Assembly (NCBI GenBank): GCA_014523685.1
Contig: JAATVT010000056.1
Coordinates: 1 to 10,226, forward strand
Length of the DNA: 10,226 bases
Source of the DNA: Nitrososphaerales archaeon TH5893
Lineage (GTDB): Archaea > Thermoproteota > Nitrososphaeria > Nitrososphaerales > Nitrososphaeraceae
Direction of reading: 5' to 3'
Shown here: piece after piece, positions 1 to 6,630 of the stretch
How the letters are laid out: each line of letters begins with the position of its first letter
How positions within the stretch are numbered: position 1 is the stretch's first letter
Position numbers and translations under genes: made by a program
The notes under the pieces: model-generated
Databases searched by the model: none
What the model saw: the letters and a program-made list of their open reading frames with translations, nothing else
What the model was told of the DNA's origin: nothing

Positions 1-117
1 GATTCTGAAATTAATAGTCTTTTTAGTTATCAATGCCCACCCTTTCTGGACACTAAACGTGATATTAGTAATTTCAAAGTCGACAAGATTCTCTCTGCTT
101 TAAGCTTAGATGGCTGA
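1..117 (+). CDS. 3' end of a CDS cut by the window edge (38 residues, unidentified)
   Basis: Frame 1 is open from the first base to a TGA at 115-117 and gives 38 residues that read as normal protein, with a motif PPFLDTKRDIS in the middle and a helix-like FKVDKILSAL near the end. The start lies outside the window. The proline-rich stretch followed by a short amphipathic helix is vaguely like the C-terminus of sugar-nucleotide reductases of the RmlD type, but the fragment is too short for that to be more than a guess. It is followed directly by a T-rich stretch that could end its transcript, and by the promoter of the ribosomal-protein operon, so it is probably a separate transcription unit. 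Being a real coding tail is moderately likely; the function is unknown. Confidence 0.5.
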   Translation, partial: DSEINSLFSYQCPPFLDTKRDISNFKVDKILSALSLDG

Positions 118-119
118 CC

Positions 120-137
120 TCTTTTGCTATATTTTTC
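120..137 (+). terminator. T-rich stretch, possible archaeal terminator
   Basis: Immediately after the TGA at 117 come a run of four T and a run of five T separated by GCTATA. Archaeal RNA polymerase terminates at such T-rich tracts without needing a hairpin. Its place between the end of one gene and the promoter of the next fits a terminator, but T-runs are common in AT-rich DNA. Confidence 0.4.
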
Positions 138-143
138 CCGATG

Positions 144-162
144 TCTATACAATTGGTATAGA
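144..162. promoter_or_regulatory. Perfect 7-bp inverted repeat just upstream of the ribosomal operon TATA box
   Basis: The arms TCTATAC (144-150) and GTATAGA (156-162) are exact reverse complements around the 5-bp centre AATTG. The element ends about 6 bp before the TATA-like box at 169-176, the position expected for an activator site or an operator that affects TFB/TBP binding. It could also form a small hairpin in RNA read through from the upstream gene. The symmetry is seen directly; the regulatory role is inferred. Confidence 0.4.
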
Positions 163-168
163 TAACAC

Positions 169-176
169 TTTTAATA
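169..176 (+). promoter_or_regulatory. TATA-like box of the L7Ae-S28e-L24e-Ndk-aIF5B operon
   Basis: TTTTAATA is centred near 172. With the usual archaeal spacing of about 26 bp, transcription would begin around 198-200 and leave a leader of about 33 nt before the ATG at 232. The leader contains GGTGAT at 219-224, 7 nt before the ATG, which matches the anti-Shine-Dalgarno end of archaeal 16S rRNA. This is the one gene start in the window with both a proper leader and a well-placed ribosome binding site. Confidence 0.5.
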
Positions 177-231
177 CGCTTCTGATTTTCATAGAAGGAA
201 CAAAGGATGATCCCAATGGGTGATATGCATA

Positions 232-612
232 ATGAGTAAACCGTATTACGTTAAATTTGAAACTCCCAAAGATCTTGTGAACGCAATCTACGAGGCTGTA
301 CGATTAGCAAAACAGAGTGGCAAGGTGCGAAAGGGAACCAATGAAACTACTAAGGCAATAGAGCGTGGCACAAGCCGATTGGTAGTTATAGCTGAAGATG
401 TTGAACCCCCTGAAGTAGTTGCTCACTTGCCTATTTTGTGCGAAGAGCGAAACGCAGTTTATGTATTTGTTCCAAGCAAACAACAGCTAGGCGCTGCATT
501 AGGTATTGATGTTGGTTCTGCTGCGGCGACTATCATAGATTCTGGCGAAGCTCAGCATATCGTTGAGCAGGTAGTGACTTCTATTGCTCCTGCTTCTTTG
601 AAGAAGGGTTAA
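232..612 (+). CDS. rpl7ae: Large ribosomal subunit protein L7Ae (eL8), K-turn RNA-binding protein
   Basis: This 126-residue protein is the archaeal L7Ae. It binds kink-turn RNA in the 50S subunit and, in archaea, is also a core protein of box C/D and H/ACA guide sRNPs and of RNase P. The family signature is plain: [17 protein letters not shown] at about residues 30-46 forms the RNA-binding face, followed by the strand LVVIAEDV, then [14 protein letters not shown] and VYVFV, and a C-terminal helix. Length matches the family. I place the start at ATG 232 because GGTGAT lies 7 nt upstream and the protein then begins MSKPYYV; an in-frame GTG at 220 would add four residues but overlaps that ribosome binding site. 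It is the first gene of the operon, and S28e begins 4 bp after its TAA. Confidence 0.95.
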   Translation: MSKPYYVKFETPKDLVNAIYEAVRLAKQSGKVRKGTNETTKAIERGTSRLVVIAEDVEPPEVVAHLPILCEERNAVYVFVPSKQQLGAALGIDVGSAAATIIDSGEAQHIVEQVVTSIAPASLKKG

Positions 613-616
613 GCCT

Positions 617-832
617 ATGAGCCGCAATGTAGAGGAGAAAGTTACACCAGCCGAAGTCATTCAGATTGTAGGTAGGACAGGAATTGCAGGAGAAGTGATC
701 CAAGTACGGGTCAAAGTATTGGAGGGGAAGGACAAGGGTCGTATATTAACTAGAAACGTCAAAGGCTCAGTTAGAATGAATGATATATTGATGCTGCGAG
801 AAACTGAAAGAGAGGCGCGAAAGATAAAGTGA
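617..832 (+). CDS. rps28e: Small ribosomal subunit protein S28e (eS28)
   Basis: The 71-residue product is S28e, an archaeal/eukaryotic ribosomal protein with an OB-like beta-barrel that sits at the mRNA exit region of the 30S subunit. The family signature ETEREARK lies at the C-terminus (about residues 62-69), preceded by the barrel strands around [13 protein letters not shown] and [17 protein letters not shown]. Full length is typical (about 70 residues). The ATG is 4 bp after the L7Ae stop and has no clear ribosome binding site, so translation is probably coupled to L7Ae. L7Ae followed by S28e and L24e is a standard archaeal arrangement. Confidence 0.95.
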   Translation: MSRNVEEKVTPAEVIQIVGRTGIAGEVIQVRVKVLEGKDKGRILTRNVKGSVRMNDILMLRETEREARKIK

Positions 833-852
833 ACATTTTAGTAGACAGCCTT

Positions 853-857
853 GGTGA
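853..857 (+). promoter_or_regulatory. Ribosome binding site GGTGA of rpl24e
   Basis: GGTGA in the 28-bp gap after S28e is complementary to the end of archaeal 16S rRNA. It is only 3 nt from the ATG at 861 but 9 nt from an in-frame TTG at 867. The tight spacing leaves open that L24e starts at the TTG, two codons later. Confidence 0.45.
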
Positions 858-860
858 GTA

Positions 861-1079
861 ATGGTCTTGAGCAAGACATCTTCGTCCTTACGTAATTGTT
901 TTTTCTGCGGCAAACAAGTAAGTAGCGGTCAGGGTACTATGCTAGTGAAAAATGATGGGACAGTTCAGTGGACATGTTCCAATAAGTGCAGGAAGAACCT
1001 GAGAATTCTAAAAAGAGATCCGCGTAAACTTAAGTGGACAAGTAAGTACGTTAAGGGCGGAGTAAGGGTCAAGAAATGA
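861..1079 (+). CDS. rpl24e: Large ribosomal subunit protein L24e (eL24), zinc-binding
   Basis: The 72-residue product is archaeal L24e, a 50S protein at the subunit interface. The zinc site is intact: C13-x2-C16 in NCFFCGK and C39-x3-C43 in CSNKC. Between them lies the family motif GQGTMLVKNDG, and after them KNLRILKRDPRKLKWT, the conserved basic tail. Length is typical of archaeal L24e (about 55-75 residues); about ten residues precede the first cysteine, slightly longer than the shortest homologues. The ATG is used here, with an alternative TTG two codons downstream that has better spacing to the GGTGA site. The gene sits between S28e (28-bp gap) and ndk (4-bp gap). Confidence 0.95.
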   Translation: MVLSKTSSSLRNCFFCGKQVSSGQGTMLVKNDGTVQWTCSNKCRKNLRILKRDPRKLKWTSKYVKGGVRVKK

Positions 1080-1083
1080 TATT

Positions 1084-1494
1084 ATGAAGAGCGAATGTAC
1101 TCTTATAGTCATAAAACCAGATGGAATACAGCGACACCTCATAGGTAAAATTATTTCCAGATTTGAGGACAAGGGATTCAGGGTAATTAATTTGCGCTTT
1201 TTTATTTTTTCTCGTGAACAGGCCTCTGAATTTTATTCGGTTCACAAAGCGAAACCTTTCTTCGAAGAATTGGTTTCATTCATTACTTCTGGTCCTGTAA
1301 TAGCGTGCCTCATTGAGGGAAACAATGCCATTACTGCTGTTAGACTCATGGCAGGTGCTACCAAGTCATTTGAGGCAGCACCAGGTACTATTCGCGGCGA
1401 CTTCGGCCTGGGCCTTACTGAAAACCTGATTCATGCTTCTGACTCTCCTGAAAGCTTCATAAAAGAGTCTGGAGTCATTTTTAACCGTACCTAG
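1084..1494 (+). CDS. ndk: Nucleoside diphosphate kinase
   Basis: The 136-residue enzyme transfers the gamma-phosphate of a nucleoside triphosphate (usually ATP) to other nucleoside diphosphates through a phosphohistidine, keeping GTP, CTP, UTP and dNTP pools filled. All key residues are visible: K11 in the N-terminal strand (IVIKPDG), Y51 and H54 in FYSVHK, R87 and T93, R104 in GTIRGDFG, N114, and the phosphorylated H117 in the signature NLIHASDS. Length is typical of hexameric or tetrameric Ndk. Its ATG is 4 bp after the L24e stop and lacks a clear ribosome binding site, and its TAG is followed at once by the ATG of aIF5B, so GTP supply and a GTPase initiation factor are cotranscribed. This is the usual archaeal context. 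Confidence 0.96.
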   Translation: MKSECTLIVIKPDGIQRHLIGKIISRFEDKGFRVINLRFFIFSREQASEFYSVHKAKPFFEELVSFITSGPVIACLIEGNNAITAVRLMAGATKSFEAAPGTIRGDFGLGLTENLIHASDSPESFIKESGVIFNRT

Positions 1495-3282
1495 ATGAAG
1501 CTGCGCCAACCAGTACTAGTTGTATTGGGTCATGTAGACTCCGGTAAGACTTCCTTACTCGATACCATTCGAGGCACGGGTGTTCAGGCACGTGAGGCTG
1601 GGGGGATTACCCAACATATAGGTGCTAGTTTTTTTCCCATCGATACAATAAAACAACTGACTGGTCCACTTTACGAAAAACTCGCGAAGTCGGAATCTCC
1701 AGTTCCCGGTCTTTTGGTGATCGATACGCCTGGTCACGAGGTTTTTGCCAACCTCAGAAGTCGTGGAGGATCTGCTGCAGATATTGCAATAGTTGTAATT
1801 GATGCAAATAAGGGTTTTGAACAGCAGACATTTGAGAGCGTTGAGATATTAAAGAGAAGGAAGGTTCCCTATGTTGTCGCACTTAATAAGGTAGACATGA
1901 TCACAGGCTGGAGACGTATAAACTCACCATATGTCACTGAACAGGTGAAAGCGCAGGATTCTTCAGTCACAACAATGTTAGATGAAAGAATCTATAACGT
2001 AGTGGGGTCTCTATCAAAGCTTGGATATAATTCTGAAGGATTTTGGCGCGTTAAGGACTTTACTAAAGAGGTAGCAATAGTTCCAGTTAGTGCCGCAAAG
2101 AACATAGGGATTCCTGAGCTTCTGGCCGTTGTAGTTGGCTTATCTCAACAATTCATGGCAAAGAGATTAGAACGAAGAGAGGGGCCAGCAAGAGGAATCA
2201 TTCTTGAAATAAAGGAGGAGATTGGGTTAGGGCCTTCCGCGAATTTGGTACTCATAGATGGAATTCTAAGAGTAGGGAATAACATTATAGTAGCCAAGAG
2301 GGACAGGGCTGTCGTTACAAGAATAAAGGCCCTACTCCTTCCGAAACCCCTTGATGAGATGCGGGACCCGCGTGATAAATTCAAACCTGTGGCCGAAGTT
2401 GTGTCCGCAGCCGGGGTAAAAATTACATCACCTGATTTGGAAGGCGTACTGGCGGGAAGCCCATTGTACGTATTGGAGAACAAAGAAGAAGAAACAAGAC
2501 TTAGACCGATAGTAGAAGATGAGATTAAGAACACTATTGTGGCAGATAACGATACACAAGGGGTGATTTTGCTCTGTGATACTATTGGTTCTCTTGAAGC
2601 AATCAGAGACATGTTAGGAAAAGCAGAAATCCCAATACAGAAAGCAGACATAGGACACATTACTAGGAGAGACGTGCTCGCTGCATCAGCGGTTAAAGAA
2701 AAGAATCGATATTTAGGCGTCATATTGGGTTTTAACGTAAAAATTCTTGAAGAGGCAAATAGGGAGGCTCAGGAGAGAGGTATACAGGTTTTCAGTGAAA
2801 GGGTAATCTACAACCTAGTTAGAAATTATACTGACTGGGTAAGTTATCAGAGAGAGCACGAAGATTCTATTCTATTTAACGAGATCCCACCAATCTGTAG
2901 ATTTCAGTTTATGAAAGGTTTCGTGTTCAGAAGAAATTTTCCAGCTGTTTTTGGAGCTGAAATTCAAATTGGCAAACTTCGTCAGAAAGTTGAGGTGATA
3001 AACGAGGTTGGAAAAAGAATCGGAATAATTCATCAGATCCAAGAAAATGGTAAGCCTATTGATGAGGCAACTCAAGGGGAACAGGTAGCAGTTTCGATAA
3101 AAGAGATTTCAGTTGGAAGACATATTAACGAGGGAGACATTTTTTATACTAATTTAAAGAGCAAAGAGGCAAAGTTGTTGTTAGAACGCTTTAGCGCTCG
3201 ACTGACACCTGATGAAAAATCTTTGCTTGATAAAATAATTGAGATGAAAAGAAGAGTTGATCCATCATATGCTTATATCTAA
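1495..3282 (+). CDS. infB: Translation initiation factor aIF5B (IF2 homologue, ribosome-dependent GTPase)
   Basis: The 595-residue protein is archaeal IF5B, the GTPase that promotes joining of the 50S subunit to the 30S initiation complex. Domain 1 (about 1-220) carries all G motifs: G1 GHVDSGKTS (12-20), G2 T39 in GGITQHIGA, G3 DTPGH (77-81), G4 NKVD (131-134) and G5 SAA (199-201). Domain 2 is a beta-barrel (about 225-345), domain 3 spans about 350-445, and domain 4 (about 465-575) is the barrel contacting initiator tRNA. The C-terminal helices (LTPDEKSLLDKII) match the part that binds aIF1A in homologues. Length fits archaeal aIF5B, which lacks the long N-terminal extension of eukaryotic eIF5B. 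There is no intein. The ATG abuts the ndk stop with no gap and no nearby ribosome binding site, so reinitiation after ndk is likely. Confidence 0.97.
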   Translation: MKLRQPVLVVLGHVDSGKTSLLDTIRGTGVQAREAGGITQHIGASFFPIDTIKQLTGPLYEKLAKSESPVPGLLVIDTPGHEVFANLRSRGGSAADIAIVVIDANKGFEQQTFESVEILKRRKVPYVVALNKVDMITGWRRINSPYVTEQVKAQDSSVTTMLDERIYNVVGSLSKLGYNSEGFWRVKDFTKEVAIVPVSAAKNIGIPELLAVVVGLSQQFMAKRLERREGPARGIILEIKEEIGLGPSANLVLIDGILRVGNNIIVAKRDRAVVTRIKALLLPKPLDEMRDPRDKFKPVAEVVSAAGVKITSPDLEGVLAGSPLYVLENKEEETRLRPIVEDEIKNTIVADNDTQGVILLCDTIGSLEAIRDMLGKAEIPIQKADIGHITRRDVLAASAVKEKNRYLGVILGFNVKILEEANREAQERGIQVFSERVIYNLVRNYTDWVSYQREHEDSILFNEIPPICRFQFMKGFVFRRNFPAVFGAEIQIGKLRQKVEVINEVGKRIGIIHQIQENGKPIDEATQGEQVAVSIKEISVGRHINEGDIFYTNLKSKEAKLLLERFSARLTPDEKSLLDKIIEMKRRVDPSYAYI

Positions 3283-3338
3283 TTCAAGCAACCCTCTCAC
3301 TCTACCATAGTACGCTTCCGAGGTCGTCTGGCTTTCGA

Positions 3339-3707
3339 TTATTGATACTTTTGCAAAAGCCCTTCTAACCCCTTCTCTCCTACTGCTCCCACTGCTCTGT
3401 CTATGGCTTTACCGTTCATAAATACAATAAATGTAGGAATCGCGTACACATCGAATCTCATTGCGATTCCTTGATTATCGTCAACGTTTAGTCGACCAAA
3501 GTTGACTTTTTGAGAATATTTTTTTGCCAGCTTGTCAAAAATTGGCAACATAAATTGACATGGGCCGCACCACGTGGCCCAGAAATCCACTAAAACAGGC
3601 TTATCTCCGGAAATGGTTTCATCAAAGTTTTTTTCTGAAAGTTCAAATAGCTGAGCAGATCCGCCAGCAGTCGAAGGCCCGTTGGCCATGTGTTCCTTAT
3701 TACTCAT
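3339..3707 (-). CDS. trxA: Thioredoxin
   Basis: This 122-residue protein is a thioredoxin, a small cytoplasmic dithiol-disulfide oxidoreductase. The active site WCGPC is at residues 46-50 (C47 and C50), preceded by VLVDFWAT. The cis-proline is P91 in AIPTF, and the C-terminal part VGAVGEKGLEGLL matches the last helix. About 18 residues precede the first thioredoxin strand, a short polar Gly/Ser-rich extension without signal-peptide character. An internal ATG at residue 7 (3689) is a possible later start, but the TATA box at 3733-3742 is placed for a leaderless mRNA beginning at or close to the ATG at 3707. The gene converges on infB with a 56-bp gap and lies 150 bp downstream of archease on the same strand. 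No thioredoxin reductase is in the window. Confidence 0.95.
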   Translation of the reverse strand: MSNKEHMANGPSTAGGSAQLFELSEKNFDETISGDKPVLVDFWATWCGPCQFMLPIFDKLAKKYSQKVNFGRLNVDDNQGIAMRFDVYAIPTFIVFMNGKAIDRAVGAVGEKGLEGLLQKYQ

Positions 3708-3732
3708 GCTCCCAACACACTATCGCCTAATT

Positions 3733-3742
3733 AATATATAAG
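3733..3742 (-). promoter_or_regulatory. TATA box of the thioredoxin gene (leaderless start)
   Basis: Read on the minus strand the sequence is CTTATATATT, a near-consensus archaeal TATA box. Its centre is about 30 bp from the ATG at 3707, so transcription should start only a few bases before the start codon. This gives thioredoxin its own promoter, separate from archease. Confidence 0.6.
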
Positions 3743-3787
3743 ATTTTTTTGACTGAGTTTTACCATAACTTATAACGATTCTAAGCT

Positions 3788-3904
3788 ATGAGCGGCATTA
3801 TACATATTGGAACCATATTGGTGTTGTTCCTTGCCTTGAACTATACCTTAATCATATTCAAAGGTCTGCAAGAAATTGCACAACAAATTTGCCCTTGCTT
3901 CTAG
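3788..3904 (+). CDS. Possible 38-residue small hydrophobic protein (weak)
   Basis: An ATG-started frame on the plus strand encodes 38 residues, most of them hydrophobic (IGTILVLFLALNYTLIIF at about 7-24), which would form one membrane helix, followed by a polar tail ending CPCF. It lies in the 150-bp gap between thioredoxin and archease and runs antisense over the last 47 bp of archease. A weak TATA-like CTTATAAC (about 3769-3776) is too close to the ATG for the usual spacing, and there is no ribosome binding site. It could be a small membrane protein gene or a chance frame; I favour chance. Confidence 0.15.
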   Translation: MSGIIHIGTILVLFLALNYTLIIFKGLQEIAQQICPCF

Positions 3905-4289
3905 TCACTTTCATTTCGTGATAGGTAATGGCCTTTACTTCAACCTTATAGTGATGCTTTCGCCCTACAAACGCTTCTCCCCCACATGCACTTGACAGAT
4001 AATAACTACCTTTTCGTCGCTCTATCATTACCTGAAATTTGGCCAGTGCTAAATTGTCAACCAGGAGTGCCATTAATACCTTTTCTAACCAATTGTACAG
4101 GAGGCTTACTAGGTCAAAACCTGTAGTCTGGATAGTAATACGTTTACCTAGATCTATTTTTGAAATATCACAAACTATGTTAATTAGAGCCCTTGCGGAA
4201 TTTGCGAATGCCTCACTTAGAGTCCGTCCGTAAGCTTCAACCATTGCATCACTCATATGATCGATGTATCGATAGTCAACCCTAGACAC
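3858..4289 (-). CDS. Archease (activator of the RtcB tRNA-splicing ligase)
   Basis: The 143-residue protein matches archease, which speeds guanylylation and turnover of the RNA ligase RtcB in tRNA splicing. The family pattern is clear: YIDHMSDAMVEAYG at about 8-21 corresponds to the usual Y-x2-HTADxxxxxxG and includes metal ligand D14. Then come the helix TLSEAFANSARAL, the GGEAF segment, KAITYHEMKV near the C-terminus, and a terminal D142 in FLADL that completes the metal site. The start is GTG at 4289. No ATG occurs before residue 12, and a TATA box centred about 26 bp upstream implies a leaderless mRNA beginning at that GTG. It is divergent from hisS, another tRNA-related gene. RtcB is not in the window. 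Confidence 0.92.
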   Translation of the reverse strand: MSRVDYRYIDHMSDAMVEAYGRTLSEAFANSARALINIVCDISKIDLGKRITIQTTGFDLVSLLYNWLEKVLMALLVDNLALAKFQVMIERRKGSYYLSSACGGEAFVGRKHHYKVEVKAITYHEMKVTRSKGKFVVQFLADL

Positions 4290-4310
4290 ACTTATTCTAA
4301 GGAAGGACGA

Positions 4311-4320
4311 TTATTATAAA
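4311..4320 (-). promoter_or_regulatory. TATA element of the archease/hisS divergent promoter
   Basis: On the minus strand this reads TTTATAATAA, centred about 26 bp before the archease GTG at 4289, exactly the spacing for a leaderless transcript. On the plus strand the same bases read TTATTATAAA, centred about 34 bp before the hisS ATG at 4350, which would give hisS a leader of about 7 nt. No other good TATA box is seen in the 60-bp gap, so one near-symmetric element may serve both genes. Confidence 0.55.
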
Positions 4321-4349
4321 GAATAGCAAAATCTAAATTAAAACAATTG

Positions 4350-5654
4350 ATGTTTCATGTTGTGAACTTGGAACTCCCTCGCGGAATGAGAGATTTGGAC
4401 CCAGATTCATTAGAGAGGATTAATTATGTGCGAGAAAAGTTCTTTGATTTTGCTCATCTATTTAACTTTACTACAATGGAACCATCACCTATCGAAACGC
4501 TCCAAACGCTTGAAACAAAATCTGGGCCATCTATTTCAGAAGAAATTTACAGTATGACAGATAAGGGAGGGAGAAATATTGGCCTGAGATTTGATCTAAC
4601 TGTTGGGTTGACTAGGTTTGTCACTAGGCGAAGGGATCTCAAGATGCCGGTAAAGATAGCATCATTTGGGGGTGTGTGGAGATATGACGAACCACAATCC
4701 GGAAGGTATAGGTATTTTCATCAGTGTGACTTAGAAATCTATGGATCTCAAAAACTCACCTCGGATGCAGAGATAATTGAATTCATGTATTTGTTTCTAA
4801 GAAACTTGGGCCTAGATGTGACTATAGAGATAAATAGTCGTCTTCTAGTAGAAGAATTCGTTCGAAAAAAACTCAATATTTCTGACAATGCGATAGTTTC
4901 TGATGTATTCAGAATAATGGATAAAGTTACAAAAAAAGGGTCTGAGGCAATTCTCAGGGAATATGGAAACAAAATTGACAGATCCATTTTGGAAAAAATA
5001 ATTGCTTTCTCGAGTATACGGGGGGTCGATCCAGATGCTATAGATAATACACAATTGCTAGGGCTGGAGAATTGGAAAACTATGACAGAGTTGATGGAAA
5101 TGTTAGAATCTAGACAGATAAGAAATGCCGCGATCAATTTGGGGATCGTTAGAGGTCTAGACTATTATTCTGGGGTCGTATTCGAAGTCTATGACACAGA
5201 TACTAGCCTCGGTGCGCTAGTAGGTGGAGGACGTTATGACGGGTTAACTGATTTATTCGGAAGGAAGAATTTGGGAGCGACTGGAGCAGCAGCTGGGGTA
5301 GAGCGAATAATCCTTGCCCTCCGGCAACGAAACTTAATTCAAAAAGCACATAGTCACGTCGTCTATGTTGCGTCCATTTCAGATGCAACTAGACCCAAAG
5401 CTATGCAGATAGCTTCCGCCCTCAGAAACAACGGATTTGTAGTTGAATATGATCTTCAAGACCGCACTCTGACAAGGCAGTTAGACGACGCATCATCGAA
5501 AAACGCTTCTGTTGTCATCATACTAGCACCTAAAGAGCTTGAACGAGGGGAGATTATTATCAAATCTTTGAGAACTGGCATGGAAAGAAAGCTGCATACA
5601 GAAAACTTGGTCGAAGAATTGAGAGTTGAAATTAGTAAAGTAGTGGACAAATGA
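4350..5654 (+). CDS. hisS: Histidyl-tRNA synthetase (class II)
   Basis: The 434-residue enzyme charges tRNA-His. Class II features are all present: PRGMRD at 10-15, FDLTVGLTRF at 81-90, motif 2 from 107 to 132 (GGVWRYDEPQSGRYRYF, then HQCDLEIYG), the histidine-specific signature RGLDYYSGVVFEV at 268-280, and motif 3 with GGGRYDGL (292-299) and GVERI (316-320). The C-terminal anticodon-binding domain runs from about 335 to the end. Length is normal for the family. I use ATG 4350; a TTG one codon earlier and a GTG four codons later (4362) are also in frame. There is no ribosome binding site, in line with a short-leader mRNA. The usual proline in the DLTxPL segment is glycine (VGL), a minor variation. 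Confidence 0.96.
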   Translation: MFHVVNLELPRGMRDLDPDSLERINYVREKFFDFAHLFNFTTMEPSPIETLQTLETKSGPSISEEIYSMTDKGGRNIGLRFDLTVGLTRFVTRRRDLKMPVKIASFGGVWRYDEPQSGRYRYFHQCDLEIYGSQKLTSDAEIIEFMYLFLRNLGLDVTIEINSRLLVEEFVRKKLNISDNAIVSDVFRIMDKVTKKGSEAILREYGNKIDRSILEKIIAFSSIRGVDPDAIDNTQLLGLENWKTMTELMEMLESRQIRNAAINLGIVRGLDYYSGVVFEVYDTDTSLGALVGGGRYDGLTDLFGRKNLGATGAAAGVERIILALRQRNLIQKAHSHVVYVASISDATRPKAMQIASALRNNGFVVEYDLQDRTLTRQLDDASSKNASVVIILAPKELERGEIIIKSLRTGMERKLHTENLVEELRVEISKVVDK

Positions 5655-5773
5655 TCTTATTCACCGGGATGATTGGGTAATTTGGGTATGAAAGGGTTTG
5701 CAATTGAGAAGAGTTAGTATTGTAGAAATTATGTGTCTGAGATATGAATTAGAAGGTAAAGCTTCATTCGTAG

Positions 5774-6559
5774 ATGGTCAACTTAGGAAAAACATATTAT
5801 GTCCTTAGTGACAATATCCAGAGATCTGGTAAACTAATGGCAACAGTTCTGGAGAATTCTACGTTACTCATTACAATCGTAATGTCTTTATTGTTCTTAT
5901 TATTAGGAACGATCGCAGGATTTTATCTAAAAAGGAAGTTAGAAAAACGAAGTGGACCTTATAGTCTCAATACCAAGATTAAACCTTTTGCATCTGTCTC
6001 TGAGCTGAAATCATATTTGAATTCCTTAGAATTTGAGAAAAACCTTACCGCTGGGGCTTTAACTCGGGTCTTCGAGGCTATGAACGAGGGCAAAATTAGT
6101 TCTCTCGAGTATGACAGACTCGTTTTGCAGTATGAAGAGAAATTAAGGATATTTGAGAAAGAGATCTCAGAATTACGATCGACCTCTGATGTGCACGAAC
6201 TTCAGGCCCTACGAAACGACCTAAATTACTTTCTGCAGAATAAAATGAAGCAGGTCGATGAGAAGCTCAGTCAAATATCCCTGAATAGGTCTCAATTCGA
6301 ATCGAATCCAGATCTATTCGAAAAATTTGTAACTAGAGAGAATGTAGAGAAATCAGGTCAGACTCGAAATCCCTCGAATCTCTTTTCTCGGCGTACTAAG
6401 ACTTTTGCCGACCAAGAGAAGAGGATACAAGATACCCAGAAAGAAATAATGGCCACATTGGAGCGGTTGGAAGGAAGACATTCGGATGAGAACCAGGCGG
6501 GTATGAAAACCTTCTACAACACAAATAAGGATGCACTAGCCAGCTTTGACATGGGCTAG
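5774..6559 (+). CDS. Membrane-anchored coiled-coil protein of unknown function
   Basis: I do not recognise this 261-residue protein. It has one strong membrane helix at about residues 31-51 (LLITIVMSLLFLLLGTIAGF), followed by a basic stop-transfer KRKLEKR, so the rest probably faces the cytoplasm. Residues 74-135 are helical and contain GALTRVFEAMNEGKISSLEYD, a pattern like the short helical hairpins seen beside coiled coils. Heptad-like stretches follow at about 112-170 and 212-235, and the last 25 residues look disordered. No cysteine pairs or enzyme motifs are seen. The start is uncertain: ATG 5774 gives a 30-residue N-terminal tail, while ATG 5837 (residue 22) puts the membrane helix nearer the N-terminus and has a TATA-like ACATATTAT about 40 bp upstream. 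The gene lies 119 bp after hisS, and that gap shows no convincing promoter. Confidence 0.8.
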   Translation: MVNLGKTYYVLSDNIQRSGKLMATVLENSTLLITIVMSLLFLLLGTIAGFYLKRKLEKRSGPYSLNTKIKPFASVSELKSYLNSLEFEKNLTAGALTRVFEAMNEGKISSLEYDRLVLQYEEKLRIFEKEISELRSTSDVHELQALRNDLNYFLQNKMKQVDEKLSQISLNRSQFESNPDLFEKFVTRENVEKSGQTRNPSNLFSRRTKTFADQEKRIQDTQKEIMATLERLEGRHSDENQAGMKTFYNTNKDALASFDMG

Positions 6560-6630
6560 ATTCATAGTATGCTGGGTTTGGTGGATATTGGCTATAGTAT
6601 TTTTCACGTCGCAAACTATGATATCTATGC

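Noticed and set aside
2145..2723. 192-codon open frame on the minus strand inside infB
   Set aside because: It lies wholly antisense to a well-conserved aIF5B domain 2/3 region. Its Ser/Leu-rich composition is what the complement of such coding sequence gives, and it has no promoter.
4748..5137. 129-codon open frame on the minus strand inside hisS
   Set aside because: It is antisense to conserved HisRS sequence, has a Ser/Ile-rich shadow composition, and has no promoter or ribosome binding site.
5655..5773. Box C/D-like motifs (ATGATT and CTGA) in the gap after hisS
   Set aside because: Box C has two mismatches to RTGATGA and no paired C'/D' boxes are seen, so a guide RNA is not supported.
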